A program made the translations under genes and the position numbers. Shown here piece after piece: positions 17,165 to 25,032 of a stretch of DNA of 64,000 bases; the stretch's first letter is position 1; the number at the start of each line of letters is the position of its first letter. Origin of the DNA: Actinomycetes bacterium (GTDB lineage Bacteria > Actinomycetota > Acidimicrobiia > Acidimicrobiales > Ilumatobacteraceae); the NCBI GenBank assembly GCA_029782355.1, contig JAKOUY010000016.1, positions 186,001 to 250,000 of the forward strand, in the 5' to 3' direction. Below the pieces are notes generated by a model that was given only the letters and a program-made list of their open reading frames with translations, was not told the origin of the DNA and ran no database searches.

Positions 17165-18058
17165 TCAGTGCTCCTTGCTCAGCAGGTGGCGGGCGATCTC
17201 GTCGCCCACCTTGGCGGCGGCGGCGGTCATGATGTCGAGGTTGCCGGCATACGGCGGCAAGAAGTCGCCGGCCCCACGCACCTCGACGAAGGTGGCCACC
17301 CGGCCCGTGCCGTCGGGCATGGTGTCGAACTGCGGCTCGCTGCGCAGGTGATAGCCGGGCACGTAGGTCTGCACTTCGGCGACCATGTCGTGGATGCTCG
17401 TGGCGATCTTGTCGTGGTCGGCGTCCGCCGGCAGCGAGCAGAAGATCGTGTCACGCATCATCAGCGGTGGCTCGGCCGGGTTGAGGATGATGATCGCCTT
17501 GCCGCGCTGCGCCCCGCCGAGGACCTCCACGGCCTTCGAGGTGGTCCGGGTGAACTCGTCGATGTTGTTGCGCGTGCCCGGCCCGGCCGAAGCCGACGAG
17601 ACCGTGGCGACGATCTCGGCGTAGTCGACGGGGACGACACGGGAGACCGCATAGACCATGGGAATCGTCGCCTGCCCGCCGCACGTGACCATGTTGACGT
17701 TCATCTCGTTGATGTGCTCGGTGAGGTTCACCGGTGGCACGACGTACGGCCCGCGGGCGGCCGGCGTCAGGTCGACGGCGTGGATGCCAGCGGCGCGATA
17801 GCGGGGCGCGTTGCGGACGTGGACGTAGGCACTGGTGGCCTCGAACACGAGGGCCGGCAACTCGGGTCGATCGAGCAGCCAGTCGACGCCTTCCGGTGAG
17901 GCCTCCAGCCCGAGCTCGCCGGCCAGACGCAGGCCGGCCGAGTCGGGGTCGACGCCCACCATGTAGCGGGGCTCGACGACGTCGCTGCGCAGCAGCTTGT
18001 ACATCAGGTCGGTGCCAATGTTGCCGGGACCGACGATGGCGGCGGTGATCTTCTGCAT
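17165..18058 (-). CDS. dmpF: Acetaldehyde dehydrogenase (acylating)
   Basis: It turns acetaldehyde, NAD+ and CoA into acetyl-CoA, in complex with the aldolase. The 297-residue protein has an N-terminal Rossmann motif [13 protein letters not shown], the catalytic cysteine Cys126 in MVTCGGQAT, and a C-terminal [19 protein letters not shown] choose ATG 18058, which has GGAAG 5 nt upstream; the longer frame to 18094 adds 12 unrelated residues and approaches the operator. Operator site 2 begins 44 nt upstream, so this is the first gene of a dmpFGHI unit. Confidence 0.95.
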   Translation of the reverse strand: MQKITAAIVGPGNIGTDLMYKLLRSDVVEPRYMVGVDPDSAGLRLAGELGLEASPEGVDWLLDRPELPALVFEATSAYVHVRNAPRYRAAGIHAVDLTPAARGPYVVPPVNLTEHINEMNVNMVTCGGQATIPMVYAVSRVVPVDYAEIVATVSSASAGPGTRNNIDEFTRTTSKAVEVLGGAQRGKAIIILNPAEPPLMMRDTIFCSLPADADHDKIATSIHDMVAEVQTYVPGYHLRSEPQFDTMPDGTGRVATFVEVRGAGDFLPPYAGNLDIMTAAAAKVGDEIARHLLSKEH

Positions 18059-18100
18059 CGCTTCCTTACAACTCGATCGGGCGGGAACAGGCAAGGCCCG

Positions 18101-18120
18101 TGTTCCGTGGAGCGGAACGC
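18101..18120. promoter_or_regulatory. IclR-type operator site 2, upstream of dmpF
   Basis: TGTTCCG-TGGAG-CGGAACGC: arms GTTCCG (18102-18107) and CGGAAC (18113-18118) are perfect, 44 nt from the dmpF start. A further half site GGGAACA lies at 18083-18089, giving a wider imperfect symmetry. Role inferred from the shared palindrome. Confidence 0.75.
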
Positions 18121-18130
18121 CGTGTGCGGA

Positions 18131-18916
18131 TCACGTGAAGCTCACGGCCACGGCCCCGAGCACGTCGAAGTCGGCGCGGATGTGGTCGCCGGCTGCCACC
18201 GGCACCATCCGGGTGCACGATCCGGGCATGATCACGTGGCCGGGCTCGAGGGCCACGCCGAACTGGGCGACCTTGTTGGCCAGCCAGGCGACGGCGATGG
18301 CCGGGTTGCCGAGCACCGCCCCGCTGCACCCGGTCTCGACGATCTCGCCGTTCTTGCGCAGGTTGGCGCCGATCAGCGCCGGGTCGATGTCGTGCAACCG
18401 AGTGGGCCGCCCGCCGAGCACCAGCGCCGCCGAGGAGGCGTTGTCGGCGATGGTGTCCTGGATCTTGATCTTCCAGTCGGCCAGACGGCTGTCGACGATC
18501 TCGATCGACGGCAGCACGTAGTCGGTCGCCCTGACCACGTCGGCCATGGTCACACCGGGGCCCTGGAGCGGCCGCCCGAGCACGAAGGCGACCTCGATCT
18601 CGGCCCGCGGTTGGCAGAACCGGCCGGCCTCGATGGCCGCCCCCTCGTCGACGAACATGTGGTCCAGCAGGTGGCCGTAGTCCGGCTCGTGGACCCCGAG
18701 CATCTGTTGCATGGCCTTGGCCGACAGCCCGACCTTGTGCCCGCGGATCAGGCTGCCCTCCTCCAACCGGCGGCGGATGTTCACCAGTTGGATCTCGTAG
18801 GCGTCGACGACGTCGATGTCGGCGTAGGTCTCGGTGAGCGCGGCGATGGGCGCCCGGGCGTCCTCGGCGGCTCGGAGGGACTGCGCCGCGGCGCGCTGTT
18901 GCTCGGCAGTCAGCAT
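18131..18916 (-). CDS. dmpE: 2-Oxopent-4-enoate (2-hydroxypentadienoate) hydratase
   Basis: It adds water to 2-hydroxypenta-2,4-dienoate to give 4-hydroxy-2-oxovalerate. The 261-residue protein has the FAH-like fold of DmpE/XylJ, with RGHKVGLSAKAMQQML, PRAEIEVAFVLG carrying the acidic metal ligands, LPSIEIVDSRLADW and a C-terminal PVAAGDHIRADFDVLG. It is upstream of dmpF with operator site 2 in between, so it may be a separate transcript or read through. Upstream of ATG 18916, TACTGT lies 6 nt away (leaderless), and operator site 3 is 43 nt away, shared with the divergent iclR gene. Confidence 0.9.
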   Translation of the reverse strand: MLTAEQQRAAAQSLRAAEDARAPIAALTETYADIDVVDAYEIQLVNIRRRLEEGSLIRGHKVGLSAKAMQQMLGVHEPDYGHLLDHMFVDEGAAIEAGRFCQPRAEIEVAFVLGRPLQGPGVTMADVVRATDYVLPSIEIVDSRLADWKIKIQDTIADNASSAALVLGGRPTRLHDIDPALIGANLRKNGEIVETGCSGAVLGNPAIAVAWLANKVAQFGVALEPGHVIMPGSCTRMVPVAAGDHIRADFDVLGAVAVSFT

Positions 18917-18957
18917 GGGCCGACAGTACGAATCGGTCGTGCCGCCGGCAAGGGTGG

Positions 18958-18977
18958 TGTTCCGCGTGGCGGAACGC
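18958..18977. promoter_or_regulatory. IclR-type operator site 3 in the dmpE/iclR divergent promoter
   Basis: TGTTCCG-CGTGG-CGGAACGC, with arms at 18959-18964 and 18970-18975. It lies almost exactly midway between the starts of dmpE (18916) and iclR (19019), 43 and 44 nt from each. Both genes have TACTGT 6-7 nt before the ATG, so the site lies just upstream of both -35 regions. This suggests autoregulation and co-control. Confidence 0.78.
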
Positions 18978-19018
18978 GGCGCTGGCCGACGTCGGCCGTG
19001 ATCAGTACTGTCCGAACG

Positions 19019-19834
19019 ATGGCCCGGCCTGATCAGGACGCCGGCGGGCAGGAGCGTGCCCAGCCCGGCATCGGCGTGCTGACTCGTGCCGTCGACGTGC
19101 TGCAGTCCTTCACCAGCGGTCCGGGTACCACGCTGTCGCTGGCGGAGCTGGCCCGGCGCACCGAGTTGCCCAAGCCGACGCTCCATCGCCTGCTGTCTGC
19201 ACTCCACGGGCTGGGGCTGATCGACAAGCGCCCCGGGGGCTACCAGCTCGGGATCAAGCTGTTCGAGCTGGGCGAGCACGTGCCGCGCAAGCACAAGCTG
19301 CGCGAGGCCGCCCTGCCCTTCCTCCAGGACCTCTACGAGGTCAATCACGACACCGTGCACCTCGCCGTGCTCGACGGCACCGACGTGGTGTACCTGGAGC
19401 GGATCCGTGGCCACCACGCCCTGAACGTCGCCTCGCGCGTCGGTGGTCGGCTCCCCGCCTACTGCACCGGGGTGGGCAAGGCGCTGCTGGCGTTCAACCC
19501 CGACGCGGCGATGAAGGTCCTGGCGATGCCGCTGGTGCCGCGCACCGCGTACACGATCACCGACCATCGCCTGCTGGCGGCCGAGCTGGAGCGGATCCGG
19601 GAGGCGGGCATCTCCCTCGACCGGGAGGAGAACGCCCTCGGCGTCTCCTGCGCCGCGGCGCCCATCCTGATCGGCGAACGGGCCATCGGCGCGGTCTCGG
19701 TGACCTGCTCGCCGGTGCGCGCCGACGTCGAGCGATATGCGCCGGCGGTGAAGGCCGCGGCGAACGGCATCCGCCGGACCATCGTCAACACGCCCGGGCT
19801 CCGTCCCGACCTCCCCCAGGAGCGACACCCATGA
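19019..19834 (+). CDS. IclR-family regulator of the phenol/meta-cleavage locus
   Basis: A 271-residue IclR protein. The N-terminal winged helix-turn-helix (about residues 18-80) contains LSLAELARRTELPKPTLHRL, and the C-terminal effector domain (about 95-260) contains YCTGVGKALLAF and LDREENALGVSCAAAPI. IclR proteins can repress or activate aromatic catabolism genes (PobR, PcaU, PcaR). I choose ATG 19019, since TACTGT lies 7 nt upstream and residues before it are not homologous. The operator site 3 is in its promoter. The stop overlaps dmpD (ATGA), so regulator and hydrolase are co-expressed. It likely senses a pathway compound; this is inference. Confidence 0.9.
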   Translation: MARPDQDAGGQERAQPGIGVLTRAVDVLQSFTSGPGTTLSLAELARRTELPKPTLHRLLSALHGLGLIDKRPGGYQLGIKLFELGEHVPRKHKLREAALPFLQDLYEVNHDTVHLAVLDGTDVVYLERIRGHHALNVASRVGGRLPAYCTGVGKALLAFNPDAAMKVLAMPLVPRTAYTITDHRLLAAELERIREAGISLDREENALGVSCAAAPILIGERAIGAVSVTCSPVRADVERYAPAVKAAANGIRRTIVNTPGLRPDLPQERHP

Positions 19835-20688
19835 GCGCCGTGCCCGACCCGACCGCCGACTCGTCGACCGCCGAACCGACAAGCCGCCCGGAGATCGGCC
19901 GACGGGTGACCGCCGGCGGGGTCGGAACGAACTACCTGGAATCCGGTGACGGATCGCCGGTGGTGCTGGTCCACGGCTCGGGCCCGGGTGTGTCGGCCTA
20001 CGCCAACTGGCGACTGACCATCCCATCGCTGTCGGCCGAGCACCGGGTCCTGGCGCCGGACATGGCCGGGTTCGGGTTCAGCGACAAGCCGGGCGGCTAC
20101 TCGATGCACGGATGGGTGGCCCAGCTCGACGGGTTCCTCGACGCGCTCGGCCTGGACCGGGTCTCGCTCGTGGGCAACAGCTTCGGCGGCGGGCTGGCGA
20201 TCGCCTTCGCCGCCCGGTGGCCCGAGCGAGTCGACCGCCTGGTGCTGATGGGGTCGATGGGCGTCGAGTTCCCGATCACCGACGGTCTCGACCGGGTGTG
20301 GGGCTACGCGCCATCGATCGGGAACATGCGCTCGATCCTCGACCTGTTCGCCTTCGACCGCCAGCTGGTCAACGACGAGTTGGCCGAGCTGCGATACCGG
20401 GCCAGCACCGAACCCGGCGTGCAGGAGGCCTTTGCGGCGATGTTCCCGGCGCCACGCCAGCGCTGGGTGGCGTCGATGGCCACTCCGGAGGCCACGATCG
20501 CCGCACTGCCCCACCAGACCCTGATCGTCCACGGGCGCGACGACCGGGTCATTCCCCTGGACAACGCCATCCGCCTGGCGCAGCTGATCGACCGATCCCA
20601 GCTTCACGTCTTCGGCCGATGCGGGCACTGGACCCAGATCGAGCACGCCGCCGACTTCAACGCCCTGCTGCGCCACTTCCTGCGCTGA
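19831..20688 (+). CDS. dmpD: 2-Hydroxymuconic semialdehyde hydrolase (alpha/beta hydrolase)
   Basis: A C-C bond hydrolase that releases formate from 2-hydroxymuconic semialdehyde, the hydrolytic branch parallel to dmpC-I-H. The 285-residue protein has VVLVHGSGPGVSAYANW (oxyanion loop as in XylF/DmpD/BphD), the nucleophile elbow VGNSFGG, Asp in HGRDDRVIP and the histidine of FGRCGHWTQIEH. The first 20 residues are Ser/Thr-rich and unconserved. It is coupled to iclR by ATGA and converges with the second iclR gene; the two overlap by 32 bp at their 3' ends. In Pseudomonas dmpD sits inside the operon, here it is on the other strand. Confidence 0.88.
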   Translation: MSAVPDPTADSSTAEPTSRPEIGRRVTAGGVGTNYLESGDGSPVVLVHGSGPGVSAYANWRLTIPSLSAEHRVLAPDMAGFGFSDKPGGYSMHGWVAQLDGFLDALGLDRVSLVGNSFGGGLAIAFAARWPERVDRLVLMGSMGVEFPITDGLDRVWGYAPSIGNMRSILDLFAFDRQLVNDELAELRYRASTEPGVQEAFAAMFPAPRQRWVASMATPEATIAALPHQTLIVHGRDDRVIPLDNAIRLAQLIDRSQLHVFGRCGHWTQIEHAADFNALLRHFLR

Positions 20689-21472
20689 GCGGGCGGACCG
20701 CACGCGCCTCACCGCGGCGGTCGAGGAAGCCCATGCCGATGCTGATGTCCAGGGCGCAGCGGCGCACCATGCGGGTGAACCGGGGCACGAGGTCGGTGGT
20801 CATCCGCAGCGTCGGGCCGGCCATCGACACCGCGGCGATGCACGCCCCGTCGTGGCCGAACACGGGTGCCCCGATGCTGACGACACCACGCTCGTTCTCC
20901 TCCACGCTGATCACGTAGCCGTCGGCGCGCACCTTGGCCAGCGCGTCGCGCAACGCCCGCTCGGTCGTGATCGATCGCGGGCCGATGCGGCGCAGCCCGG
21001 CCGCCACCACGGCGTCGACGTCGGCCGGGTCGCCGTGGGCCAGCAGGCACTTGCCCGACGAGGTGGTGTACGCCGGCACACGCCGACCGACCCGCGAGAA
21101 CGTCCGCAGCGTGCTCGGCGATTCGAAGCGGTAGACGAAGACGACGTCGGTTCCTTCCAGCACGGCGATGTGCACGGTTTCCCCACACTCGTTGCGCAAC
21201 CGTTCCAGCGGAGCGTGGGCCACCTGGCGCAGCTCGAGCGAGCTGACCACCAGTTGGCCGAGCTCGTGGAGCTTCAGCCCCAGCCGGTAGCGGTCGTCGT
21301 CGGTCCGGGCGATGAACCCTTCGGCCACCAGCGTGGTCAGGATCCGGTGGACGGTGGACTTGCCGAGGCCGAGGCGTCGGGCCAGCTCGCTGACGCCCAT
21401 GACCGGGCGTTCATAGCTGAACGCCTGGAGCACCTGCAGCGCCCGGGACACGGTGGACAGCGACTGGTCCAT
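20657..21472 (-). CDS. Second IclR-family regulator
   Basis: A 271-residue IclR protein with HTH segment VSELARRLGLGKSTVHRILT near residue 28 and an effector domain containing YTTSSGKCLLAH and VISVEENERGVVSIGAPVFG. The start ATG 21472 overlaps the stop of the PEP-synthase-like gene (TGATG), so it is the second gene of that unit and should be expressed together with it from operator site 4. It differs from the other IclR in the recognition helix (GKSTVHRIL versus PKPTLHRLL), but the two could still share the palindrome. Which of the two binds it is open. Confidence 0.88.
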   Translation of the reverse strand: MDQSLSTVSRALQVLQAFSYERPVMGVSELARRLGLGKSTVHRILTTLVAEGFIARTDDDRYRLGLKLHELGQLVVSSLELRQVAHAPLERLRNECGETVHIAVLEGTDVVFVYRFESPSTLRTFSRVGRRVPAYTTSSGKCLLAHGDPADVDAVVAAGLRRIGPRSITTERALRDALAKVRADGYVISVEENERGVVSIGAPVFGHDGACIAAVSMAGPTLRMTTDLVPRFTRMVRRCALDISIGMGFLDRRGEARAVRPLSAGSGAAGR

Positions 21473-23280
21473 CAGCCGTCCAACACGGTCACGGTCCCGG
21501 CGGTGCCGTCGACGCGCAGCAGCTGGCCGGTGCGCACGGCGTGGGTCACGCCGGGCACTCCCGTGACCGCCGGCAGGCCGTACTCCCGGCAGACGATGGC
21601 GACGTGGCTCATCAGCCCGCCCACCTCGGTCACCGTGCCGGCCAGCCGGGAGAACACCGGCGCCCAGCTCGGGCTGGTGCACTCGGTCACCAGGATGTCG
21701 CCGTCCTCGATGTCGTCGAGCCCGTCCGGGCCGGCGACCACCCGGGCTCGACCGACGACGGTGCCGCTCGAGGCGCCGAACCCGTGCAGCTCGCGGGGCG
21801 CGGACTGGTCGAGCCACGCGGCCACCGCATCGTCCGTGATCCCCCAGAGCATCACGGCGAACGGCTCGTCGACGTGATCGGGCACCAGGCCGAGGGCGGG
21901 TGGTGGGACGGCCCGGCTGCAGGCGGCGAGGATGTCCCGGCGACGGGCGATCTCGGTCGGCCAGAGCTGCGGGCCGCAGGCCGGGACCCCGCTGGCCCAG
22001 GCCATGACGAGGTCGTCGAGCGCCGCGGCCAGCTCGTCGACGCGCAGGTGGAAGAGGTCGTCCGGGGCGTTCCAGAACCCTTCCTTGACGAACACCACCG
22101 ACAACTCGCGCAGCTTGCGCCAGACCACGGCCATGCCCCAGTGCTCGACGTAGAAGTTGTGGTTCTCGACGTAGTGGGACACGTGGCGGGCCAGGCCGAG
22201 GGCGGCGTCGAACTCGGCGCGGCGCTCGGCGGCCACGGCGGTGCGGATGTCCGTGGTCAGCCGGTCGCGGGTCGCCGCCAACTCCTCGGCCGAGGTGTCG
22301 ATCGGGTGCCCGGCGAGCAGCTGATCGACGTAGTGGCGGATGAAGCCGAGCGGGATCTCCAGGTGGTCGGCCCAGACCGGATCGTCGAAGTAGAACCCGG
22401 TGCCACTGGTGTACTGGAACCACGGGTGCTGCACCCGTTCGAACTCGGCCAACCACGCCGCTCCCCCCGGGCGCTCGGCCAGTGCGTCGATGCAGCTGCG
22501 GCCGGGCTCGGCGCACAGCGTGCTGGCCAGCCCGAGCTCGACGGCGCGGTGGGCCAGGCGCCGCAGCTCGCGGTCGGGGCGGAACAGGTCGACGTCCAGC
22601 CCGGCCACCGTGCGGGCCACGGTGAGGTCGGTGACGCCAGGCGCATGCTGGCGGCAGAAGCGGAAGTAGTCGAGGTAGGCGGAATAGCCGAGGGTGAGGA
22701 ACTCGAAGTGGTATTGCCAGAGCTCGGCGGCGAGGTCGAGGAGCGTGCGGAGCGCCCGGGGCAGGTCGTAGGACGGGCCCAGGCCCCGGCCGGCCAGGAC
22801 CTCGTGACGCGGGGCGATGTCGGGCAGGACCGTGAAGCTCAGTCCTTCGAGCTGGTGCAGCAGGCGGCGGATCCGCGCCATCCAGGCCGCGTACAGCTCG
22901 TCCCAGTGTTCGTAGTAGTGGCCGGCGCGGTCGTCGAACAGCGCCTGGCGCTCGGCCACGGTGTCGGGATCGGTCACCGCCAGTGGGCTGAGGTAGCAGT
23001 AGCCGTGGAGGATGCGCACGTCGATGCCGGCGGCAGTGGGCAGCACGAATTGGCGATGGTTGGCCTGACCAAGAGCCAGCATCGCCTGCTGCAGGATCGT
23101 CGCCTCCAGCGGCCGCAGGGGGCGCGGCCAGTGCACCGACTCACGGAACCAGAAGGCACCGTCCTCGTGCGCCCGGCGGTGCGGCCCGAACACCAGGTAG
23201 TACGGGTAGAGCTGCTCCCAGCCCTCGGCGCCGGCCGGCACCGGCACCTCCGAGGGCCGGGCGAAGCGGGCACGGGGCAT
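21472..23280 (-). CDS. PEP-synthase-like protein with histidine swivelling domain; phenylphosphate synthase alpha-subunit-like
   Basis: A 602-residue protein. The C-terminal part has the phosphohistidine domain of PEP-utilising enzymes: GFGASSGTVVGRARVV, VTECTSPSWAPVFSRLAGTV, then GGLMSHVAIVCREYGLPAV with the presumed phospho-acceptor His559. It lacks the ATP-grasp nucleotide-binding domain and the PEP/pyruvate barrel. From memory of the family, its length (about 67 kDa), the start segment GAEGWEQLYPYYLVF and the WQYHFEFLTLGYSAYLDYF region resemble the 70-kDa subunit of Thauera phenylphosphate synthase, which phosphorylates phenol; this needs a database check. No ATP-binding partner subunit is found in this window. 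Operator site 4 is 44 nt upstream, linking it to the phenol regulon. Confidence 0.72.
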   Translation of the reverse strand: MPRARFARPSEVPVPAGAEGWEQLYPYYLVFGPHRRAHEDGAFWFRESVHWPRPLRPLEATILQQAMLALGQANHRQFVLPTAAGIDVRILHGYCYLSPLAVTDPDTVAERQALFDDRAGHYYEHWDELYAAWMARIRRLLHQLEGLSFTVLPDIAPRHEVLAGRGLGPSYDLPRALRTLLDLAAELWQYHFEFLTLGYSAYLDYFRFCRQHAPGVTDLTVARTVAGLDVDLFRPDRELRRLAHRAVELGLASTLCAEPGRSCIDALAERPGGAAWLAEFERVQHPWFQYTSGTGFYFDDPVWADHLEIPLGFIRHYVDQLLAGHPIDTSAEELAATRDRLTTDIRTAVAAERRAEFDAALGLARHVSHYVENHNFYVEHWGMAVVWRKLRELSVVFVKEGFWNAPDDLFHLRVDELAAALDDLVMAWASGVPACGPQLWPTEIARRRDILAACSRAVPPPALGLVPDHVDEPFAVMLWGITDDAVAAWLDQSAPRELHGFGASSGTVVGRARVVAGPDGLDDIEDGDILVTECTSPSWAPVFSRLAGTVTEVGGLMSHVAIVCREYGLPAVTGVPGVTHAVRTGQLLRVDGTAGTVTVLDG

Positions 23281-23321
23281 CCGCACACCCTCACACGCCA
23301 GGACCAACCCGGCCCAGCACA

Positions 23322-23342
23322 CCGTTCCGTGTGGCGGAACGC
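23322..23342. promoter_or_regulatory. IclR-type operator site 4, upstream of the PEP-synthase-like gene
   Basis: CGTTCCG-TGTGG-CGGAACGC, arms at 23324-23329 and 23335-23340, 44 nt from ATG 23280. A further GTTCCG half site follows at 23344. Same arm sequence, spacer length and distance as the dmp sites. Confidence 0.75.
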
Positions 23343-23452
23343 TGTTCCGTCCACCCCCCCCGCCGCGCCACGCCCCACCACATCCCGCCCGCATCCCCGC
23401 CACATCCCGACCGCATCCCCGCCCCCGCTGCGGCCCCGCCCCCGCTGCATGC

Positions 23453-23537
23453 GTGCGCAACCCTTCGCATCCGACGGTTTGCGCACACATGCACGACGCT
23501 CGCGTGCGCAACCCGTCGCGTGCGTCGGTTGGCGCAC
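23453..23537. repeat. Two tandem hairpins with GTGCGCAACC arms
   Basis: Two similar imperfect palindromes at 23453-23486 and 23504-23537 each run GTGCGCAACC-loop-GGTT-(G/T)GCGCAC. They lie in the 405-bp gene-free stretch between two divergent genes, after a C-rich segment (23341-23450) in which GCCCCCGCTGC recurs. They may be REP-like elements or a bidirectional structure; no T-run is present. Confidence 0.55.
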
Positions 23538-23538
23538 G

Positions 23539-23665
23539 CGACCTTGATGCGGGGGTGGGGGGTGACCTTGATGCGCGGGTGGGGGTGACGGGGGTGGGGG
23601 TGACCTCGATGCGGGTGGGGGTGACGGGGGTGGGTGACGTGGGTGGGTGGTGTGGGTGGGCGGAT
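23539..23665. repeat. G-rich tandem repeat upstream of the SHMT-like gene
   Basis: Degenerate units GACCTTGATGCGGGTGGGGGT and GTGACGGGGGTGGG recur about six times, ending in GTGGGTGGGTGG near the SHMT-like start. G4-forming potential is obvious; no gene is seen. The promoter of the SHMT-like gene must lie in or next to it. Confidence 0.6.
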
Positions 23666-23685
23666 GTCTGGCACCATCGTCGACC

Positions 23686-25023
23686 ATGAGTGCCCAGCCC
23701 ATCGGCCGTGACGCCGTCCGCCCGTGGTTGACCGAGGTCGAGGCCCGCCGGGAGGCCGAGATCCTCGGGGCGCTCGGCGCGGCGAGCACCGCTGCGCTCG
23801 ACGCCCGAGTGAACGAGCTGGTCGCCCGCAACCGCGAGATCCACGACCGGGAGTGCATCAACCTCAACCCGGCATCCAACGTGATGAACCCGCGGGCCGA
23901 GGCGCTGCTGGCCGAGGGGCTCACCACCCGGGCGTCGCTCGGCCATCCGGGCGACAAGTATGAGATGGGCCTCGAAGCCATCGAGGAGATCGAGGTGATC
24001 GCCGCCGACACGGCCCGGCGGGTGTTCGGTGCGGCCTTCGTGGAGCACCGCGTCGGATCCGGGGCGCTGGCCAACCTGTACGCCTTCATGGCCACCTGCC
24101 GGCCCGGGGACCGAGTCATCGTCCCGCCTGCCTCGATCGGCGGTCACGTGACCCACCGCGCCGCCGGCGCTGCCGGGCTCTACGGGCTGGACATCCACGA
24201 GTGCCCGGCCGACCCGGACCGGTTCACCGTCGACCTCGACGCGCTCGCCGAGCTGGCCGAGGCGGTTCGCCCGGCGCTCATCACCATCGGCACCAGCCTC
24301 AACCTGCTCCCGCATCCGGTGGCCGAGATCCGCCGCATCGCCGACGGTGTCGGCGCCCGGGTGCTGTTCGACGCCGCTCATGCCTGCGGGATGATCGCCG
24401 GGCGCGCATGGCCCAACCCGTTGCACGAGGGTGCCCATGTGATGACGATGAGCACCTACAAGAGCCTCGGCGGTCCGGCCGGCGGACTGGTGTTGACCAA
24501 CGACGCCGAGCTGGCCGGCCGCCTCGACGCCATCGCCTATCCGGGGCTGACCGCCAACTTCGACGTGGCCAAGACGGCTGCGATGGCGATCACCCTGCTC
24601 GACTGGCTGGACCACGGGTCGGCCTATGCCGCAGCCATGGTGGCCAACGCAGCCGCGCTGGCGGCCGAACTCGAGCGGCTCGGCCTGCCCGTGTTCCGCA
24701 CCCGGATGGGTCCGACCTGCTCGCATCAGCTCGCCGTGCACGCCTCGGCGTGGGGTGGCGGGCATGCCGCGTCGCAGCAGCTGCGCGCCGCCAACCTGCT
24801 GGCCTGCGCCATCGGCCTGCCCACCGCCGACGGCGGTGACGGCATCCGCTTCGGCACGCCGGAGATCACCAGGCTGGGGATGACCGTCGAGCACATGGCC
24901 GAACTGGCCGGCCTGATCGCCGACGGCTTGCATGCCTCGACCCCCGCCGAGCAGGCCGAGGTGGCCGCCCGGACCAGTGCCCTTCGCCAACGATTCCCGA
25001 CCGTCCACTTCGTCCGAGCCTGA
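23686..25023 (+). CDS. Serine hydroxymethyltransferase-like PLP enzyme
   Basis: A fold-type I PLP enzyme of 445 residues in the SHMT family. It has the phosphate-binding GSGALANLYAFMA region near residue 125, the cofactor aspartate in LFDAAHACG (Asp229), and the lysine-bearing STYKSLGGPAGG (Lys259), close to the SHMT/threonine-aldolase consensus. The usual SHMT tetrahydrofolate-site segments are not clearly conserved and the length is near normal. I choose ATG 23686; the frame runs further upstream only through the G-rich repeat. A PhyH-type dioxygenase gene follows after 9 bp, so the pair probably acts on the same small molecule rather than in housekeeping folate metabolism; this is inference. 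Confidence 0.8.
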   Translation: MSAQPIGRDAVRPWLTEVEARREAEILGALGAASTAALDARVNELVARNREIHDRECINLNPASNVMNPRAEALLAEGLTTRASLGHPGDKYEMGLEAIEEIEVIAADTARRVFGAAFVEHRVGSGALANLYAFMATCRPGDRVIVPPASIGGHVTHRAAGAAGLYGLDIHECPADPDRFTVDLDALAELAEAVRPALITIGTSLNLLPHPVAEIRRIADGVGARVLFDAAHACGMIAGRAWPNPLHEGAHVMTMSTYKSLGGPAGGLVLTNDAELAGRLDAIAYPGLTANFDVAKTAAMAITLLDWLDHGSAYAAAMVANAAALAAELERLGLPVFRTRMGPTCSHQLAVHASAWGGGHAASQQLRAANLLACAIGLPTADGGDGIRFGTPEITRLGMTVEHMAELAGLIADGLHASTPAEQAEVAARTSALRQRFPTVHFVRA

Positions 25024-25032
25024 GGTTGCGCC

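Noticed and set aside
21472-23280. Annotation as phosphoenolpyruvate synthase (ppsA)
   Set aside because: The N-terminal ATP-grasp domain and the C-terminal PEP/pyruvate barrel are missing; only the phosphohistidine domain is shared.
23281-25008. Extension of the PEP-synthase-like frame to 25008
   Set aside because: The extension crosses the operator, the repeat region and the antisense of the SHMT-like gene; ATG 23280 fits the family start.
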